Origin: Clostridium sp.
GTDB lineage: Bacteria > Bacillota > Clostridia > Clostridiales > Clostridiaceae
DNA: 59,554 nucleotides
Assembly: GCA_031292145.1 (NCBI GenBank)
Contig: JARLHR010000108.1
Coordinates: 1 to 59,554, forward strand
Direction of reading: 5' to 3'
Both the position numbers and the translations under genes were made by a program. Positions within the stretch are counted from its first letter, which is position 1; the number at the start of each line of letters is the position of its first letter. Below are positions 1 through 9,012 of this stretch, piece after piece. Below the pieces are notes generated by a model. The model saw nothing but the letters and a program-made list of their open reading frames with translations. It had not been told where the DNA came from and did not search any database.

Positions 1-1591
1 AAGGCCAATGAACAGATTAGAAGGAGATGCTATGCCTGTCTCAACTTTTATAAATGCAGGTATGGAAGATGGTACATTCATGCACGGAACAACAGCTTAT
101 GAAAAGAGAGGAATAGCTGTAACTGTTCCAGAATGGATACCGGAAAATTGTATACAATGTAACCAATGTTCATTTATATGTCCGCATGCTACAATTAGAG
201 CATTTTTGTTAAATGAAGAAGAAAAAGACAAAGCACCTAAGAGTGTTAAATTACTTGAAGCTAAAGGACTTAAAAGTGATGAAAAATTATATTTCTCAAT
301 TGGCGTTACTCCACTTGATTGCACAGGATGTGGAAATTGTGCACAAATTTGTCCAGCACCTGGTAAGGCATTAGTAATGAAATCACAAGACAGCCAGCAT
401 GAACAAATAGAAGCTTGGAATTATACAATAGAAAAAGTAGTTGCTAAAAATCCAATGGATAAATATACGCTTAAAGGAAGTCAATTCGAAAGACCATTAC
501 TTGAGTATAATGGAGCTTGTGCAGGATGCGGTGAAACCCCTTATGCAAGGTTAGTCACTCAATTATTTGGTGATAGAATGATGATTGCAAATGCAACTGG
601 ATGTTCTTCTATTTGGGCAGCAGGAGCACCCGCTATTGCTTATACTAAAAATCAACAAGGTCATGGACCAGCATGGGCTAACTCATTGTTCGAAGATAAT
701 GCTGAATTTGGATACGGAATGTATTTAGGGGTTAAAACAATCAGAGAAAGAATTGCTAGTAATGTTTCTATTGCTCTTGAAGGTAACATTTCTGAAGGAG
801 CAAAATCAGTATTAAGAGATTGGTTAGATAATAAAGATGTTGGTGATGGCTCTAGAGATAGGGCAAATAGATTAGTAGAAGTTCTTGAAAATGATAATAG
901 TGAAATTGCAAAAGAAATATTAAGAGATAAGGAGTATTTTGTAAAGAGGTCTCAATGGATATTTGGTGGAGATGGATGGGCTTATGATATTGGTTATGGT
1001 GGCCTTGATCAAGTTCTGGCAAGCAATGAAAATGTAAATGTCTTAGTATTCGATACAGAAATTTATTCAAATACAGGTGGTCAATCATCTAAATCAACTC
1101 CAACAGCTGCTATAGCGAAATTTGCTTCATCTGGTAAGAGAACTAAGAAAAAAGATTTAGGAAGAATGGCAATGACTTATGGATATGTTTATGTTGCTCA
1201 AGTATGTATGGGTGCAGATAAGAACCAAACAATTAAAGCAATAAAGGAAGCTGAGGCTTATGATGGACCATCACTTATAATAGCATATTCAACATGTATT
1301 AGCCATGGTATTAAAGTAGGAATGTCTAATTCTCAAGCAGAAGAAAAGAAAGCTGTAGATTGTGGATATTGGCATCTTTATAGATATAATCCAATATTAA
1401 AAGGTGAGAAAAATCCATTTACTTTGGATTCTAAAGATCCTAAGGATAATTTTAGAGATTACTTGATGGGAGAAGTGAGATATGCATCACTTGCTAAAGC
1501 ATTCCCAGAAGAAGCAGAACAATTATTTGCAAAAACTGAACAAGAAGCCAAAGAAAGATTAGAGATTTATAAAAAATTAGCTAGTGAATAG
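1..1591 (+). CDS. nifJ: Pyruvate:ferredoxin oxidoreductase, C-terminal part (5' end outside window)
   Basis: Converts pyruvate and CoA to acetyl-CoA and CO2 while reducing ferredoxin; central to clostridial fermentation, cytoplasmic. The reading frame is open to the left edge, so the ATG at 8 is internal and only about 530 of the usual ~1170 residues are present. Visible are two 4Fe-4S cysteine sets, CIQCNQCSFICP (about 148-183) and CTGCGNCAQICP (about 320-355). The thiamine-diphosphate domain follows, with CAGCGETPYARL, GDGWAYDIGYGG and NTGGQSSKSTP. The order ferredoxin domain then TPP domain is that of single-chain homodimeric PFOR. A strong hairpin follows at 1636, so it ends a transcription unit. 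Confidence 0.95.
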   Translation, partial: RPMNRLEGDAMPVSTFINAGMEDGTFMHGTTAYEKRGIAVTVPEWIPENCIQCNQCSFICPHATIRAFLLNEEEKDKAPKSVKLLEAKGLKSDEKLYFSIGVTPLDCTGCGNCAQICPAPGKALVMKSQDSQHEQIEAWNYTIEKVVAKNPMDKYTLKGSQFERPLLEYNGACAGCGETPYARLVTQLFGDRMMIANATGCSSIWAAGAPAIAYTKNQQGHGPAWANSLFEDNAEFGYGMYLGVKTIRERIASNVSIALEGNISEGAKSVLRDWLDNKDVGDGSRDRANRLVEVLENDNSEIAKEILRDKEYFVKRSQWIFGGDGWAYDIGYGGLDQVLASNENVNVLVFDTEIYSNTGGQSSKSTPTAAIAKFASSGKRTKKKDLGRMAMTYGYVYVAQVCMGADKNQTIKAIKEAEAYDGPSLIIAYSTCISHGIKVGMSNSQAEEKKAVDCGYWHLYRYNPILKGEKNPFTLDSKDPKDNFRDYLMGEVRYASLAKAFPEEAEQLFAKTEQEAKERLEIYKKLASE

Positions 1592-1635
1592 TAAAATTAA
1601 CCATACTTTTTAGAATATGTTGATGGGTTTTAATA

Positions 1636-1677
1636 AAAAATATCAGTATTGGAAATATTCCCAATGCTGATATTTTT
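1636..1677 (+). terminator. Rho-independent terminator of nifJ
   Basis: AATATCAGTATTGG and its near-complement CCAATGCTGATATT form a 14-bp stem around a short A/T loop, followed by T residues. It lies 45 bp after the nifJ stop. Confidence 0.85.
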
Positions 1678-1783
1678 AGGCTTAAGACATAGTTTGATTT
1701 AGTATATATTAACGTTGTTTAGTATGAATAATTTAGTTTATGTCTAAATATTATAAAATATGAGTACTATAAAGGAGTTCAAT

Positions 1784-3604
1784 GTGCCTAATTTAAAAAA
1801 TTGTAATTTATATTTTGAAGATTCACCTGACTATTTAGTTGAGTACAGGGGGCCATTTAGAGAAGAAATAGATAAAATTTCATATGCTTGTGGCGATACA
1901 ATTACAAATACAATTGGCGTTATTTCCACATCACCTCAAGATTTAGACAGGCTGTTAATTGATGTGCCATCCATTAAGTACATTGATCCTAGGAGTAAAT
2001 ATGTACTTCAAGATATTTCACCATCCAATGTGGATAATATAAATGCTATTAGTATTAATCCTTATTTAGATTTGACAGGTAGAGGAGTTCTGGTTGGTTT
2101 AATTGACACAGGGATAGACTATTTAAACGATGAATTTATTAGAACTGATGATACTTCAAGAGTAGCTGGCCTTTGGGATCAAAGTATTAAAGATGTTAGT
2201 GATACATCTGTATTCATTGGTAAAACTTATTCAAATGAAGATATTAATAATGCAATTAAAGCTTATAGGAATAAGCAAGATCCATATGCAATTGTACCCT
2301 CGAAAGATGAAGTTGGACATGGAACACAAATGGCTGGAATTATAGGAGGAAGAGGATTTAACAAAGGATTTAAAGGAGTTGCCCCAGAATGTGACTTTGT
2401 TATTGTTAAACTTTTTGACTCAATAAATTTTAAAAATCAATTGCAAGCTAATGGTGTACCATATATACCAGAATATAATGCCTCTGAAATTTTAGCAGGA
2501 ATAGAATATTTGAAAAATTTTTCGGTTAAAAATAATAAACCAATGGTTATATATATAGGGGTGGGAACAACAGAAGGCAGTCATGATGGAAATAATATGA
2601 TATCAAGATATATATCAAATATTGGGACGTATAGTAATATTGTTATAGTTGCAGGTGTTGGAAATGAAGGAGCATCAGAAGGGCATGCATCCGGTTACAT
2701 ATCACAAGTTGGAGATATAGCAACAATTGAATTAAGAATACCAAAGGAGTTAAAATATTTTTCATTTACTATTTGGGTAATGAAACCAAACAGAGCATCA
2801 TTAAATGTGATTTCTCCCAATGGAGAGGCATCGAAATTTATCAAGGCAAAAGCAGGTGAAAAAGAAACTGTTAATTTTGTATTTTACAATACACAAATGA
2901 ATGTTAGATATTATGTTCCTGAATATTTTACAGGCCATGAAGCAATAACTTTAAATTTCACGAATATAAAAGCTGGAATATGGACATTTCAGTTAAGAGG
3001 AGATTATATAACTAGTGGTCAATATCATATATGGCTTCCTCCACAAAAGACATTACCTGAAAACACAAGATTTCTTCAATCTGATCCATTTTCTACTTTA
3101 ACGCTACCAGCTACAGCAAGAAATGTAGCTTCAGTAGCATATAGTGGAAATAACAATGCATTAGTTGCAGCTTCCGGAAAAGGGCCTAGTATTAATGAGA
3201 TTGATATTAAGCCAGATATTACAACTATAGGAGTAGATATAATAACAACAAAAGTATCAGGGGGATTAACTACAGTATCGGGCAGTTCAGCAGCAGCAGG
3301 AATTATAGCAGGTGCATGCGTACTTTTAGTACAATGGGGAATAGTAAATGGAAATGATAGAACTATGTATTCGAAGGAAGTTACGTCTTATTTAATTCTA
3401 GGAGCGGATAGAAGTAATCGTATTTATAGGTATCCTAGTAGGGAAATTGGGTTTGGTTTTTTTGATTTGCTAGGAACATTTAATATTATTAGTAGGAGTT
3501 TTAGAAGCAATTATAGTTTTAAGAGGTCTAATAACTTTGATGAATACTATGTTAATAAATTATTTATAAGAATTCCTACGCAAAATGTAGAGGAGGTAAA
3601 ATGA
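1784..3604 (+). CDS. Subtilisin-like S8 family serine peptidase, clostridial Csp type
   Basis: Serine protease of the subtilase family. Asp lies in LIDTGIDY (about 2101-2124), His in GHGTQMAGI (about 2318), and Ser in SGSSAAAG (about 3283-3306), so the triad looks complete. The N-terminal ~95 residues resemble the prodomain region of clostridial Csp proteins, which process the germination cortex hydrolase precursor; that role is inferred. No signal peptide is seen. I chose GTG 1784 because AAAGGAG at 1771-1777 is 6 nt upstream; an in-frame ATG at 1760 has no ribosome site. The stop TGA overlaps an ATG that has its own AGGAGG. Confidence 0.85.
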   Translation: MPNLKNCNLYFEDSPDYLVEYRGPFREEIDKISYACGDTITNTIGVISTSPQDLDRLLIDVPSIKYIDPRSKYVLQDISPSNVDNINAISINPYLDLTGRGVLVGLIDTGIDYLNDEFIRTDDTSRVAGLWDQSIKDVSDTSVFIGKTYSNEDINNAIKAYRNKQDPYAIVPSKDEVGHGTQMAGIIGGRGFNKGFKGVAPECDFVIVKLFDSINFKNQLQANGVPYIPEYNASEILAGIEYLKNFSVKNNKPMVIYIGVGTTEGSHDGNNMISRYISNIGTYSNIVIVAGVGNEGASEGHASGYISQVGDIATIELRIPKELKYFSFTIWVMKPNRASLNVISPNGEASKFIKAKAGEKETVNFVFYNTQMNVRYYVPEYFTGHEAITLNFTNIKAGIWTFQLRGDYITSGQYHIWLPPQKTLPENTRFLQSDPFSTLTLPATARNVASVAYSGNNNALVAASGKGPSINEIDIKPDITTIGVDIITTKVSGGLTTVSGSSAAAGIIAGACVLLVQWGIVNGNDRTMYSKEVTSYLILGADRSNRIYRYPSREIGFGFFDLLGTFNIISRSFRSNYSFKRSNNFDEYYVNKLFIRIPTQNVEEVK

Positions 3605-3633
3605 AAAAAATATACAAGCAGTGTTGTTCCTAG
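3601..3633 (+). CDS. Ten-codon micro-ORF coupled to the S8 peptidase stop
   Basis: A strong ribosome site AGGAGG (3591-3596) sits 4 nt before ATG 3601, which overlaps the peptidase stop as ATGA. The frame reads MKKIYKQCCS and then stops at TAG. This could be a real micropeptide, the decayed start of a lost downstream gene, or chance. The overlap geometry is that of translational coupling. There is no homology to judge by. Confidence 0.25.
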   Translation: MKKIYKQCCS

Positions 3634-3733
3634 TCCATACTGGGGATATGGGAAGTTAAATAACTCTAAAATCTTTGAAAACAGGATACTGTAAAACTAG
3701 TTGTAACTTTCAAAATAATTATTTATATAATTA

Positions 3734-3777
3734 TTTACATTATTGGTTATGATAGTGATATAATATAAATAACCAAT
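3734..3777 (+). promoter_or_regulatory. Extended -10 promoter framed by a palindrome
   Basis: TGATATAAT at 3756-3764 is an extended -10 element, with TTTACA at 3734-3739 as a possible -35. The -10 is bracketed by the inverted pair ATTGGTTAT (3742-3750) and ATAACCAAT (3769-3777), a 9-bp perfect dyad. The placement is that of a repressor operator for the hexapeptide-repeat gene downstream. No regulator is identified. Confidence 0.45.
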
Positions 3778-3849
3778 TTATACTGGGAGTATAAAAATTG
3801 TAATGAATTTTACTTTTACCTAAAAACTAATAATTAGGGAGGGATTGCT

Positions 3850-4473
3850 ATGGATAAGTATGCATTAAGTGAGAATTTTATTGAAATAGGTTTGGAAAAG
3901 AAAAAATTATATCAAATTATTTCTTTAAAAGACTTTAGTGATGTTGCAAAAGGGGAACTAGGGGGTTACATTGAAAGTGAAAAAAATTTATCTCAAAATG
4001 GCAACGCTTGGATTTATGATGATGCAAAGGTATATGGAAATGCACTAATTGCAGGAAATGCAGTAATAGCTGGAGATGCACGAGTATACGAAGAAGCTCG
4101 AATTTATGATGAGTCAATTGTAAGTGATGATGTGGAGATATTTGGTGATGCAATTGTTTCAGGAAAAGCAAGCATTTATGATAATGCACAATTATCTGGA
4201 AAAGTAAGAGTTTGTGATAATGCAATTGTTTTTAACGATGCAACATTAAATGATAATGTTATATTATCAGGTAATGCTAAAGTTTATGGTTATGCAAGAT
4301 TATCTGGAAATGTCAGTGTATGTGATGAAGCTGTAGTATGTGATGCAGCAGTAATTCATGATAATGTAATAGTATCCCATAAGGGAAAAGTATGTGGAAA
4401 TGCACAATTACGTGATAGAAATGTATATGATGCAGAGGTCGTCTCTGGTGATGAACAAAATGTTTCTGCATAA
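3850..4473 (+). CDS. YdcK-like hexapeptide-repeat protein
   Basis: 207 residues. After an N-terminal block ending in KGELGGYIESEKNLSQNG, almost the whole chain is short repeats such as YGNALI, AGNAVI, AGDARV and YEEARI. These match the degenerate hexapeptide pattern that folds as a left-handed beta helix. The N-terminal GGYIE...LS block followed by WIYDDAKVYGNA is typical of YdcK-like proteins, often annotated as putative acyltransferases and common in prophages and bacterial chromosomes. No catalytic residue can be assigned. AGGGAGGG precedes the ATG by 5 nt. It stands alone between a promoter and a terminator. Confidence 0.8.
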   Translation: MDKYALSENFIEIGLEKKKLYQIISLKDFSDVAKGELGGYIESEKNLSQNGNAWIYDDAKVYGNALIAGNAVIAGDARVYEEARIYDESIVSDDVEIFGDAIVSGKASIYDNAQLSGKVRVCDNAIVFNDATLNDNVILSGNAKVYGYARLSGNVSVCDEAVVCDAAVIHDNVIVSHKGKVCGNAQLRDRNVYDAEVVSGDEQNVSA

Positions 4474-4485
4474 GATATGTAACAT

Positions 4486-4526
4486 AAAGGAGAGCTTTAT
4501 TTAATTTATGGAGCTTTCCTTTTTGT
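4486..4526 (+). terminator. Strong terminator after hexapeptide-repeat gene
   Basis: AAAGGAGAGCTTTAT pairs with ATGGAGCTTTCCTTT over about 15 bp with a few G-U pairs and is followed by a T tract. Confidence 0.85.
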
Positions 4527-4808
4527 TTTAAATAATGATTTGACGACCATAAAAAAATAAAATTTAAGACTATACCAATATAATTATGTCACATAAATTT
4601 ACATAAATCTCAGTACTATTTAGTAACCGATTTAAACAATTAATTGATAATTATGGACAATGTGGTATGTGGTTATAATATAAGGATGAACTGGACATTA
4701 TTTAACTGAGCATATATACTAAATAGTATAATAATTAAAGATACAAACATTAAGGCATTTAAAAATTAAATTCTTTAGTTTCATTTGCCTGAAGCAAGGG
4801 GAAAGTAT

Positions 4809-5453
4809 ATGGCGGAATTAAATAAAATATTAAAACCTAAGTTAGAAAGTTTACTAGAAGAAAAGAGTGATATTAGTGATGAACTTTTAAATGAACAATA
4901 TTTAACTAATACTTTAGTTAAAAATTTTACTTTAGATTATATAGATAAAGAAAAGGTAGAGATAAATGGATGCCATTTTGTTAATATTACATTTAATGAA
5001 GGTTGTTTTAAAAATATAGATTTAATTGATGTGGTATTTGAAAATTGTGATTTATCTAATGTAGATTTTTCTGAAGGAAGTATACATAGAGTCGAGTTTA
5101 AAGGATGTAAACTTATAGGTACTAATTTTAGTGAAGGCAATCTTCAAAATGTACTTTTTGAAGAGAGTCTTGGAAGGTACTTGAATTTTGGGTTTTCCAA
5201 AATGAAAAATATTAATTTTAATGGCGTTGATATGAAAGGTGCTATATTTTTAGAATGTGCTTTTAATAAAGTTGCATTTAAGAACTGTGAATTAAATAGT
5301 TGTGAATTTACTAATACACCTTTGAAAAATATTGATTTTACAGATAGTGATATAAGTGACATATCATTAAGTGGAAAAGAATTGAAGGATGCCATAGTAT
5401 CGCAAATTCAAGCAGTAGGACTTGCAAAACTTCTTGGAGTTATAATTAAATAG
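4809..5453 (+). CDS. Pentapeptide-repeat protein
   Basis: 214 residues. From about residue 45 onward the chain is built from A(D/N)LXX-like pentapeptides, with Phe or Leu at the centre and Cys, Asn or Asp beside it (for example NCDLS, NVDFS, NINFN, NIDFT). This gives a right-handed quadrilateral beta helix. Such proteins range from DNA-gyrase protectants to unknowns; no function is assigned. ATG 4809 is preferred because AAGGGGA lies 7 nt upstream; an in-frame TTG at 4785 lacks a site. It is monocistronic. The 4474-4808 gap holds a terminator and AT-rich DNA only. Confidence 0.8.
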   Translation: MAELNKILKPKLESLLEEKSDISDELLNEQYLTNTLVKNFTLDYIDKEKVEINGCHFVNITFNEGCFKNIDLIDVVFENCDLSNVDFSEGSIHRVEFKGCKLIGTNFSEGNLQNVLFEESLGRYLNFGFSKMKNINFNGVDMKGAIFLECAFNKVAFKNCELNSCEFTNTPLKNIDFTDSDISDISLSGKELKDAIVSQIQAVGLAKLLGVIIK

Positions 5454-5597
5454 CAAATATAAGAGTAAGATTGAAAAGTGTATATTTATCAATAGTTAAA
5501 GTTATAGATGTTTGTTATTAGAAGAAAGTTCTTTTAAAAAATTTACATAAACTATTGATAATCATGAAAATATAAATGTAATATAGGAGGAACTAAA

Positions 5598-6446
5598 ATG
5601 GAAAAGATAGCATTAATAACGGATAGTGCCTCAGATATAGGGTTTGAATTATTAGAAAAAAATAATATTAAAATGCTGCCGTTTAGAATTATATATTCAG
5701 ATAAAGAATATGAAGATAGAATAGACATAACACCACAAATGATGTATGAACGCTTAGAAAAAGAAATTCCTAAAACTTCACTGCCTAGCATTGAAAAAAT
5801 TACTGATGTTTTAAAAAAAACAATTTCTGAAGGATATACACATGCAATAATAATTACAATATCAGCTGCTTTTTCAGGCACATATAATGCTGCTAGATTA
5901 GTTTGTGAAAGCTTTCCAGAATTAAAGACTTTTGTTTTTGATTCCAAAACCTTAACTATGGCAGAGGGAGCAATGGTACTAGAAATTGCACAATTAATAA
6001 AAGAAGGTAAATTATTTAAAGACATTACTGAAGCCCTACCAAAGTATAGGGAGAAAATAGACTTGTTTTTTACTATCGATACTCTAGAATATTTGAAAAA
6101 GGGTGGACGAATAGGAAAAGTTGCAGGAACCATAGGCGAATTTTTAAATCTTAAACCTATTATAACAGTAGCTGATGATGGAACATATAGAACTGCGGCT
6201 AAGGCTAGAGGTTCAAAGCAATCTGTATCAAAAATGGTAACTATATTTAAATCTTATTTAGAAAAAGGGAAATATAAAGCTTGGATTTTAGATGGAGATA
6301 GTTTGGATAAAGTTCAAAGCTTGTATGAATCAATAAAAGATTTACCTAACGTAGTTGAATGTACATTAGCTGGAACTATCGGTCCGGCACTTGGTGTAAA
6401 TACTGGTCCAGGACTAGTAGGTCTAGCAATAGAAAAGATAGAGTAA
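5598..6446 (+). CDS. DegV family fatty-acid-binding protein
   Basis: 282 residues, the normal DegV length. The start KIALITDSASDI, the central SAAFSGTYNAA and the late KKGGRIGK-type segment are family signatures. DegV/FakB proteins bind a fatty acid and can deliver it to a FakA kinase for phospholipid synthesis; which ligand is used here is unknown. ATAGGAGG precedes ATG by about 9 nt. It is followed by its own terminator, so it is probably transcribed alone. Confidence 0.9.
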   Translation: MEKIALITDSASDIGFELLEKNNIKMLPFRIIYSDKEYEDRIDITPQMMYERLEKEIPKTSLPSIEKITDVLKKTISEGYTHAIIITISAAFSGTYNAARLVCESFPELKTFVFDSKTLTMAEGAMVLEIAQLIKEGKLFKDITEALPKYREKIDLFFTIDTLEYLKKGGRIGKVAGTIGEFLNLKPIITVADDGTYRTAAKARGSKQSVSKMVTIFKSYLEKGKYKAWILDGDSLDKVQSLYESIKDLPNVVECTLAGTIGPALGVNTGPGLVGLAIEKIE

Positions 6447-6462
6447 TTATATAGCCGTAGAT

Positions 6463-6503
6463 AAACTTCAGTTAAATTAAAGATTTAGTTTAACCGAAGT
6501 TTT
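6463..6503 (+). terminator. Terminator after degV gene
   Basis: AAACTTCAGTTAAA and TTTAACCGAAGTTT pair with one mismatch across an AT loop and are followed by T-rich sequence. Confidence 0.8.
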
Positions 6504-6546
6504 ATTTTATGTATGTAAATAATTTTTTTATATTAGGAAAAACTAT

Positions 6547-6754
6547 TTAGGCACTCGAAAATAAATAACAAGTCCAAAGTTGCAAATATAAGTTCCGATA
6601 TACAGCATAGCTGATCTTTTCTAAGGTGTGGATATTTTTCATCAGACAAGGAGATAAATTGGCCTCATAGCGGGCCTATTAGGGTAATTTGACGACGCAG
6701 TATGATGGGAAATAGGCTGGCAAATGGACTTGTTATTTTTTTGAGTGTGCCTTA
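6547..6754. repeat. Fold-back repeat element, copy A
   Basis: 208 bp starting TTAGGCAC...AATAACAAGTCCA and ending TGGACTTGTTATTTTTTTG...GTGCCTTA, so the ends are inverted repeats of about 30 bp. An inner inverted pair (ATTTTTCATCAG / ATGATGGGAAAT) surrounds GCGGGCCTATTAGGG. It is closely similar to 38838-39002 and, in inverse orientation, to 28172-28463. It fills the 345-bp gap before the SDR gene. Confidence 0.8.
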
Positions 6755-6791
6755 TATGCGTAAAACAATAGATTGAAACGGAGGAATTAAA

Positions 6792-7658
6792 ATGAACTTT
6801 CCAACAGCTTTCCCGAAACAGCATCAGAATGAACATCCTGGATTAGAATATGCGATGAATCCGGCACCAATATATGACAATCCTAATTATAATAAAAAAG
6901 GAGCTTTATTAGAAAATAAAGTTGCTATAATTACAGGAGGAGACAGTGGAATAGGTAAAGCAGTTGCAATTGCTTATGCTAACCAGGGTGCGGATATAGT
7001 TATAGTTTATTACAATGAAAAGAAAGATGCAGAAGATACAAAAAAAAATATAGATAATTTAAATAGAAGGTGTACCATTATAGAGGGGGATATTAGCAAT
7101 TCAAGTTTTTGTGATCAAGTGCTACAGAAAACAATTAATGAATATGGAAAAGTTGATATTTTAGTTAATAATTCGGCAGTACAATTTGTATGCACAGATT
7201 TAAAACAGTTGACTAATGAGCAGTTTGATAAGACATTTAAGACAAATGTTTATGGAACATTTTATATGACACGGGCTTCATTAAACTATTTAAAAACAGG
7301 TGGATGTATAATAAACACAGCGTCAATAACTGCTTATAAAGGCAATGAGACTTTAATTGATTATTCAATGACTAAGGGTGCTATAGTTGCATTTACAAGA
7401 TCATTATCAACTGCATTAGCAAAAGGTAAAACCGGTATTAGAATAAATGCTGTTGCTCCAGGTCCAATCTGGACTCCACTTATTCCATCAAGTTTTGATG
7501 AAAATGAAGTTAGTAAATTCGGTTCAGATACGCCAATGGGAAGAGCAGGTCAACCAGTTGAATGTGCCGGAGCCTATGTATTTTTGGCTTCAGAATGCGC
7601 TTCATACATTACCGGTCAAGTTATCCATGTAAATGGTGGAGAAATAATAAATTCTTGA
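6792..7658 (+). CDS. SDR family oxidoreductase, general-stress-protein-39 type
   Basis: 288 residues, NAD(P)-dependent short-chain dehydrogenase. Nucleotide motif TGGDSGIG is at 48-55, NNSA at 126-129, catalytic Ser about 178, Tyr191 and Lys195 (YSMTK). The ~38-residue N-terminal lead (FP..FP.Q.Q..PG.E..M.P.P) is typical of the GSP39/YdaD/YhxC branch of Bacillota. The substrate is unknown. GGAGG lies 7 nt before ATG. A repeat element sits immediately upstream, so its promoter may lie in or next to that element. Confidence 0.9.
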   Translation: MNFPTAFPKQHQNEHPGLEYAMNPAPIYDNPNYNKKGALLENKVAIITGGDSGIGKAVAIAYANQGADIVIVYYNEKKDAEDTKKNIDNLNRRCTIIEGDISNSSFCDQVLQKTINEYGKVDILVNNSAVQFVCTDLKQLTNEQFDKTFKTNVYGTFYMTRASLNYLKTGGCIINTASITAYKGNETLIDYSMTKGAIVAFTRSLSTALAKGKTGIRINAVAPGPIWTPLIPSSFDENEVSKFGSDTPMGRAGQPVECAGAYVFLASECASYITGQVIHVNGGEIINS

Positions 7659-7774
7659 ATAAACCCACGAATTCTTGTTAGTCCCAACCAAACCTTGGCG
7701 ATTCCTACTAAATTTTGATGAAACCACCATTGGGGTCTGGAATCAACTCAACCCAAAACTCAATTAATAAAACC

Positions 7775-7805
7775 AGAGCTGAGAGTTAAATCTCAGCTCT
7801 TTTGT
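7775..7805 (+). terminator. Terminator of the SDR gene
   Basis: AGAGCTGAGA and TCTCAGCTCT form a perfect 10-bp stem with a 6-nt loop and a short T tract. The rest of the 7659-8011 gap shows no gene. Confidence 0.8.
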
Positions 7806-8011
7806 CTGTCCAGAATTAGGATTAAGGATGTAGAAATTAGATATAATTATTTAATTCTTATATCATTATTTGCGTATAGTCCATTATCTAATATTAATTA
7901 TTATGTTAAAATAGGTACTGATAGTAGATTATGTAAAATTGCAAAATTAATATTTTGGATAGTAATAAAATAATTAAAGTGATGAATTTGAAAGTTGGGA
8001 GATTTAAGCAA

Positions 8012-8824
8012 ATGGATATTGTTTTTAGAAAGTTGATTGGACAAGGGAGAACATCAGAGGTTTATGAATATTCTACTGATAAAATTATCAAATTGTTTAG
8101 AAACGGAATTCCTGCAAATGTAATCAAAAATGAATACAGGATTAGCTTAGAACTTTATAAGAAGGGATTTCCAGTGGCAAAAACATTTGATTTTATTGAA
8201 TATAACGATAGATATGGCATTGTATATGAGAAAATAAATGGAATATCAATGTTAAAATATATTTCTTCTAAACCTTGGAAGATAAATGTAGAAGCAAGAA
8301 GGTTGGCTGAGCTTCATAAAAGTATTCAAAATGATATAAAAATTGAAATACCAGACCAAAAGGACAGATTAAAGGGAGACATTGCACGAACTGATTTACT
8401 ACATAATGAAGTAAAAGATAAATTATATAGATATATTGATAATTTAAAAAGTGATAATATGCTCTGCCATGGAGATTTTCATCCTGATAATATTTTGATA
8501 TCTAAGGAAAAGGTAGTTGTTATAGATTGGATGACTGCAACTAAAGGTAATCCACTAGCAGATATAGCACGTACATCAGTAATATTTAAGTATGCGTATA
8601 TTCCAGAAGATAAATCAGTTATAGAAAAGAAAGTAATTAATATTATAAGAAATAAATTTTATTCAGAGTATATAAAGCAATATTTACAAATATCAAATAA
8701 TACTATAGAAGAAATTGAACAGTGGGAATTACCTATTGCGGCCGCACGCCTTACTGAATGGTTGCCAGAAAATGAGAAGCAAGTATTGCTGAATTATGTT
8801 AATAGTAAAATTCAAGAAATATGA
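8012..8824 (+). CDS. Aminoglycoside/choline phosphotransferase-like kinase
   Basis: 270 residues. A nucleotide loop like that of protein kinases (LIGQGRTSEVYEY, residues 8-20) is followed by the catalytic loop HGDFHPDN (153-160) and the metal-binding IDW (Asp172). This is the APH/choline kinase fold (phosphotransferase enzyme family). The substrate cannot be told; sugar-amine, choline and small-molecule kinases all share these motifs. ATG 8012 has GGGAG 10 nt upstream; alternatives are TTG 7955 and ATG 7982, both without a good site. It begins the accessory run of single genes up to 16.1 kb. Confidence 0.8.
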   Translation: MDIVFRKLIGQGRTSEVYEYSTDKIIKLFRNGIPANVIKNEYRISLELYKKGFPVAKTFDFIEYNDRYGIVYEKINGISMLKYISSKPWKINVEARRLAELHKSIQNDIKIEIPDQKDRLKGDIARTDLLHNEVKDKLYRYIDNLKSDNMLCHGDFHPDNILISKEKVVVIDWMTATKGNPLADIARTSVIFKYAYIPEDKSVIEKKVINIIRNKFYSEYIKQYLQISNNTIEEIEQWELPIAAARLTEWLPENEKQVLLNYVNSKIQEI

Positions 8825-9012
8825 GTAGATGGTAGAACTAAGGATATAGTTTTATTCTAATCATTTGTTTCTAATAAGGTTATAGAGTTTTCTAACAAAA
8901 ATAAATTTTAATTTTCGATTCAAATTTATTGAATGTATAGGAAATAAAGTATTTATAGAATTTAATATAAAAATCTAAAATAATTTATTAAAAGAAATGA
9001 GGAAAATGTGAG

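Noticed and set aside
8-10. ATG at position 8 as the start of nifJ
   Set aside because: The frame is open to the window edge and the protein begins inside the ferredoxin-domain region of a much longer enzyme.
3602-3690. Frameshift or readthrough extension of the S8 protease
   Set aside because: The extra ~28 in-frame codons after TGA have no family resemblance I can recognise, and the protease is already full length.
5552-6133. Long minus-strand frame opposite the DegV gene
   Set aside because: Antisense shadow: no ribosome site, no recognisable protein, and it lies within a clear DegV gene.
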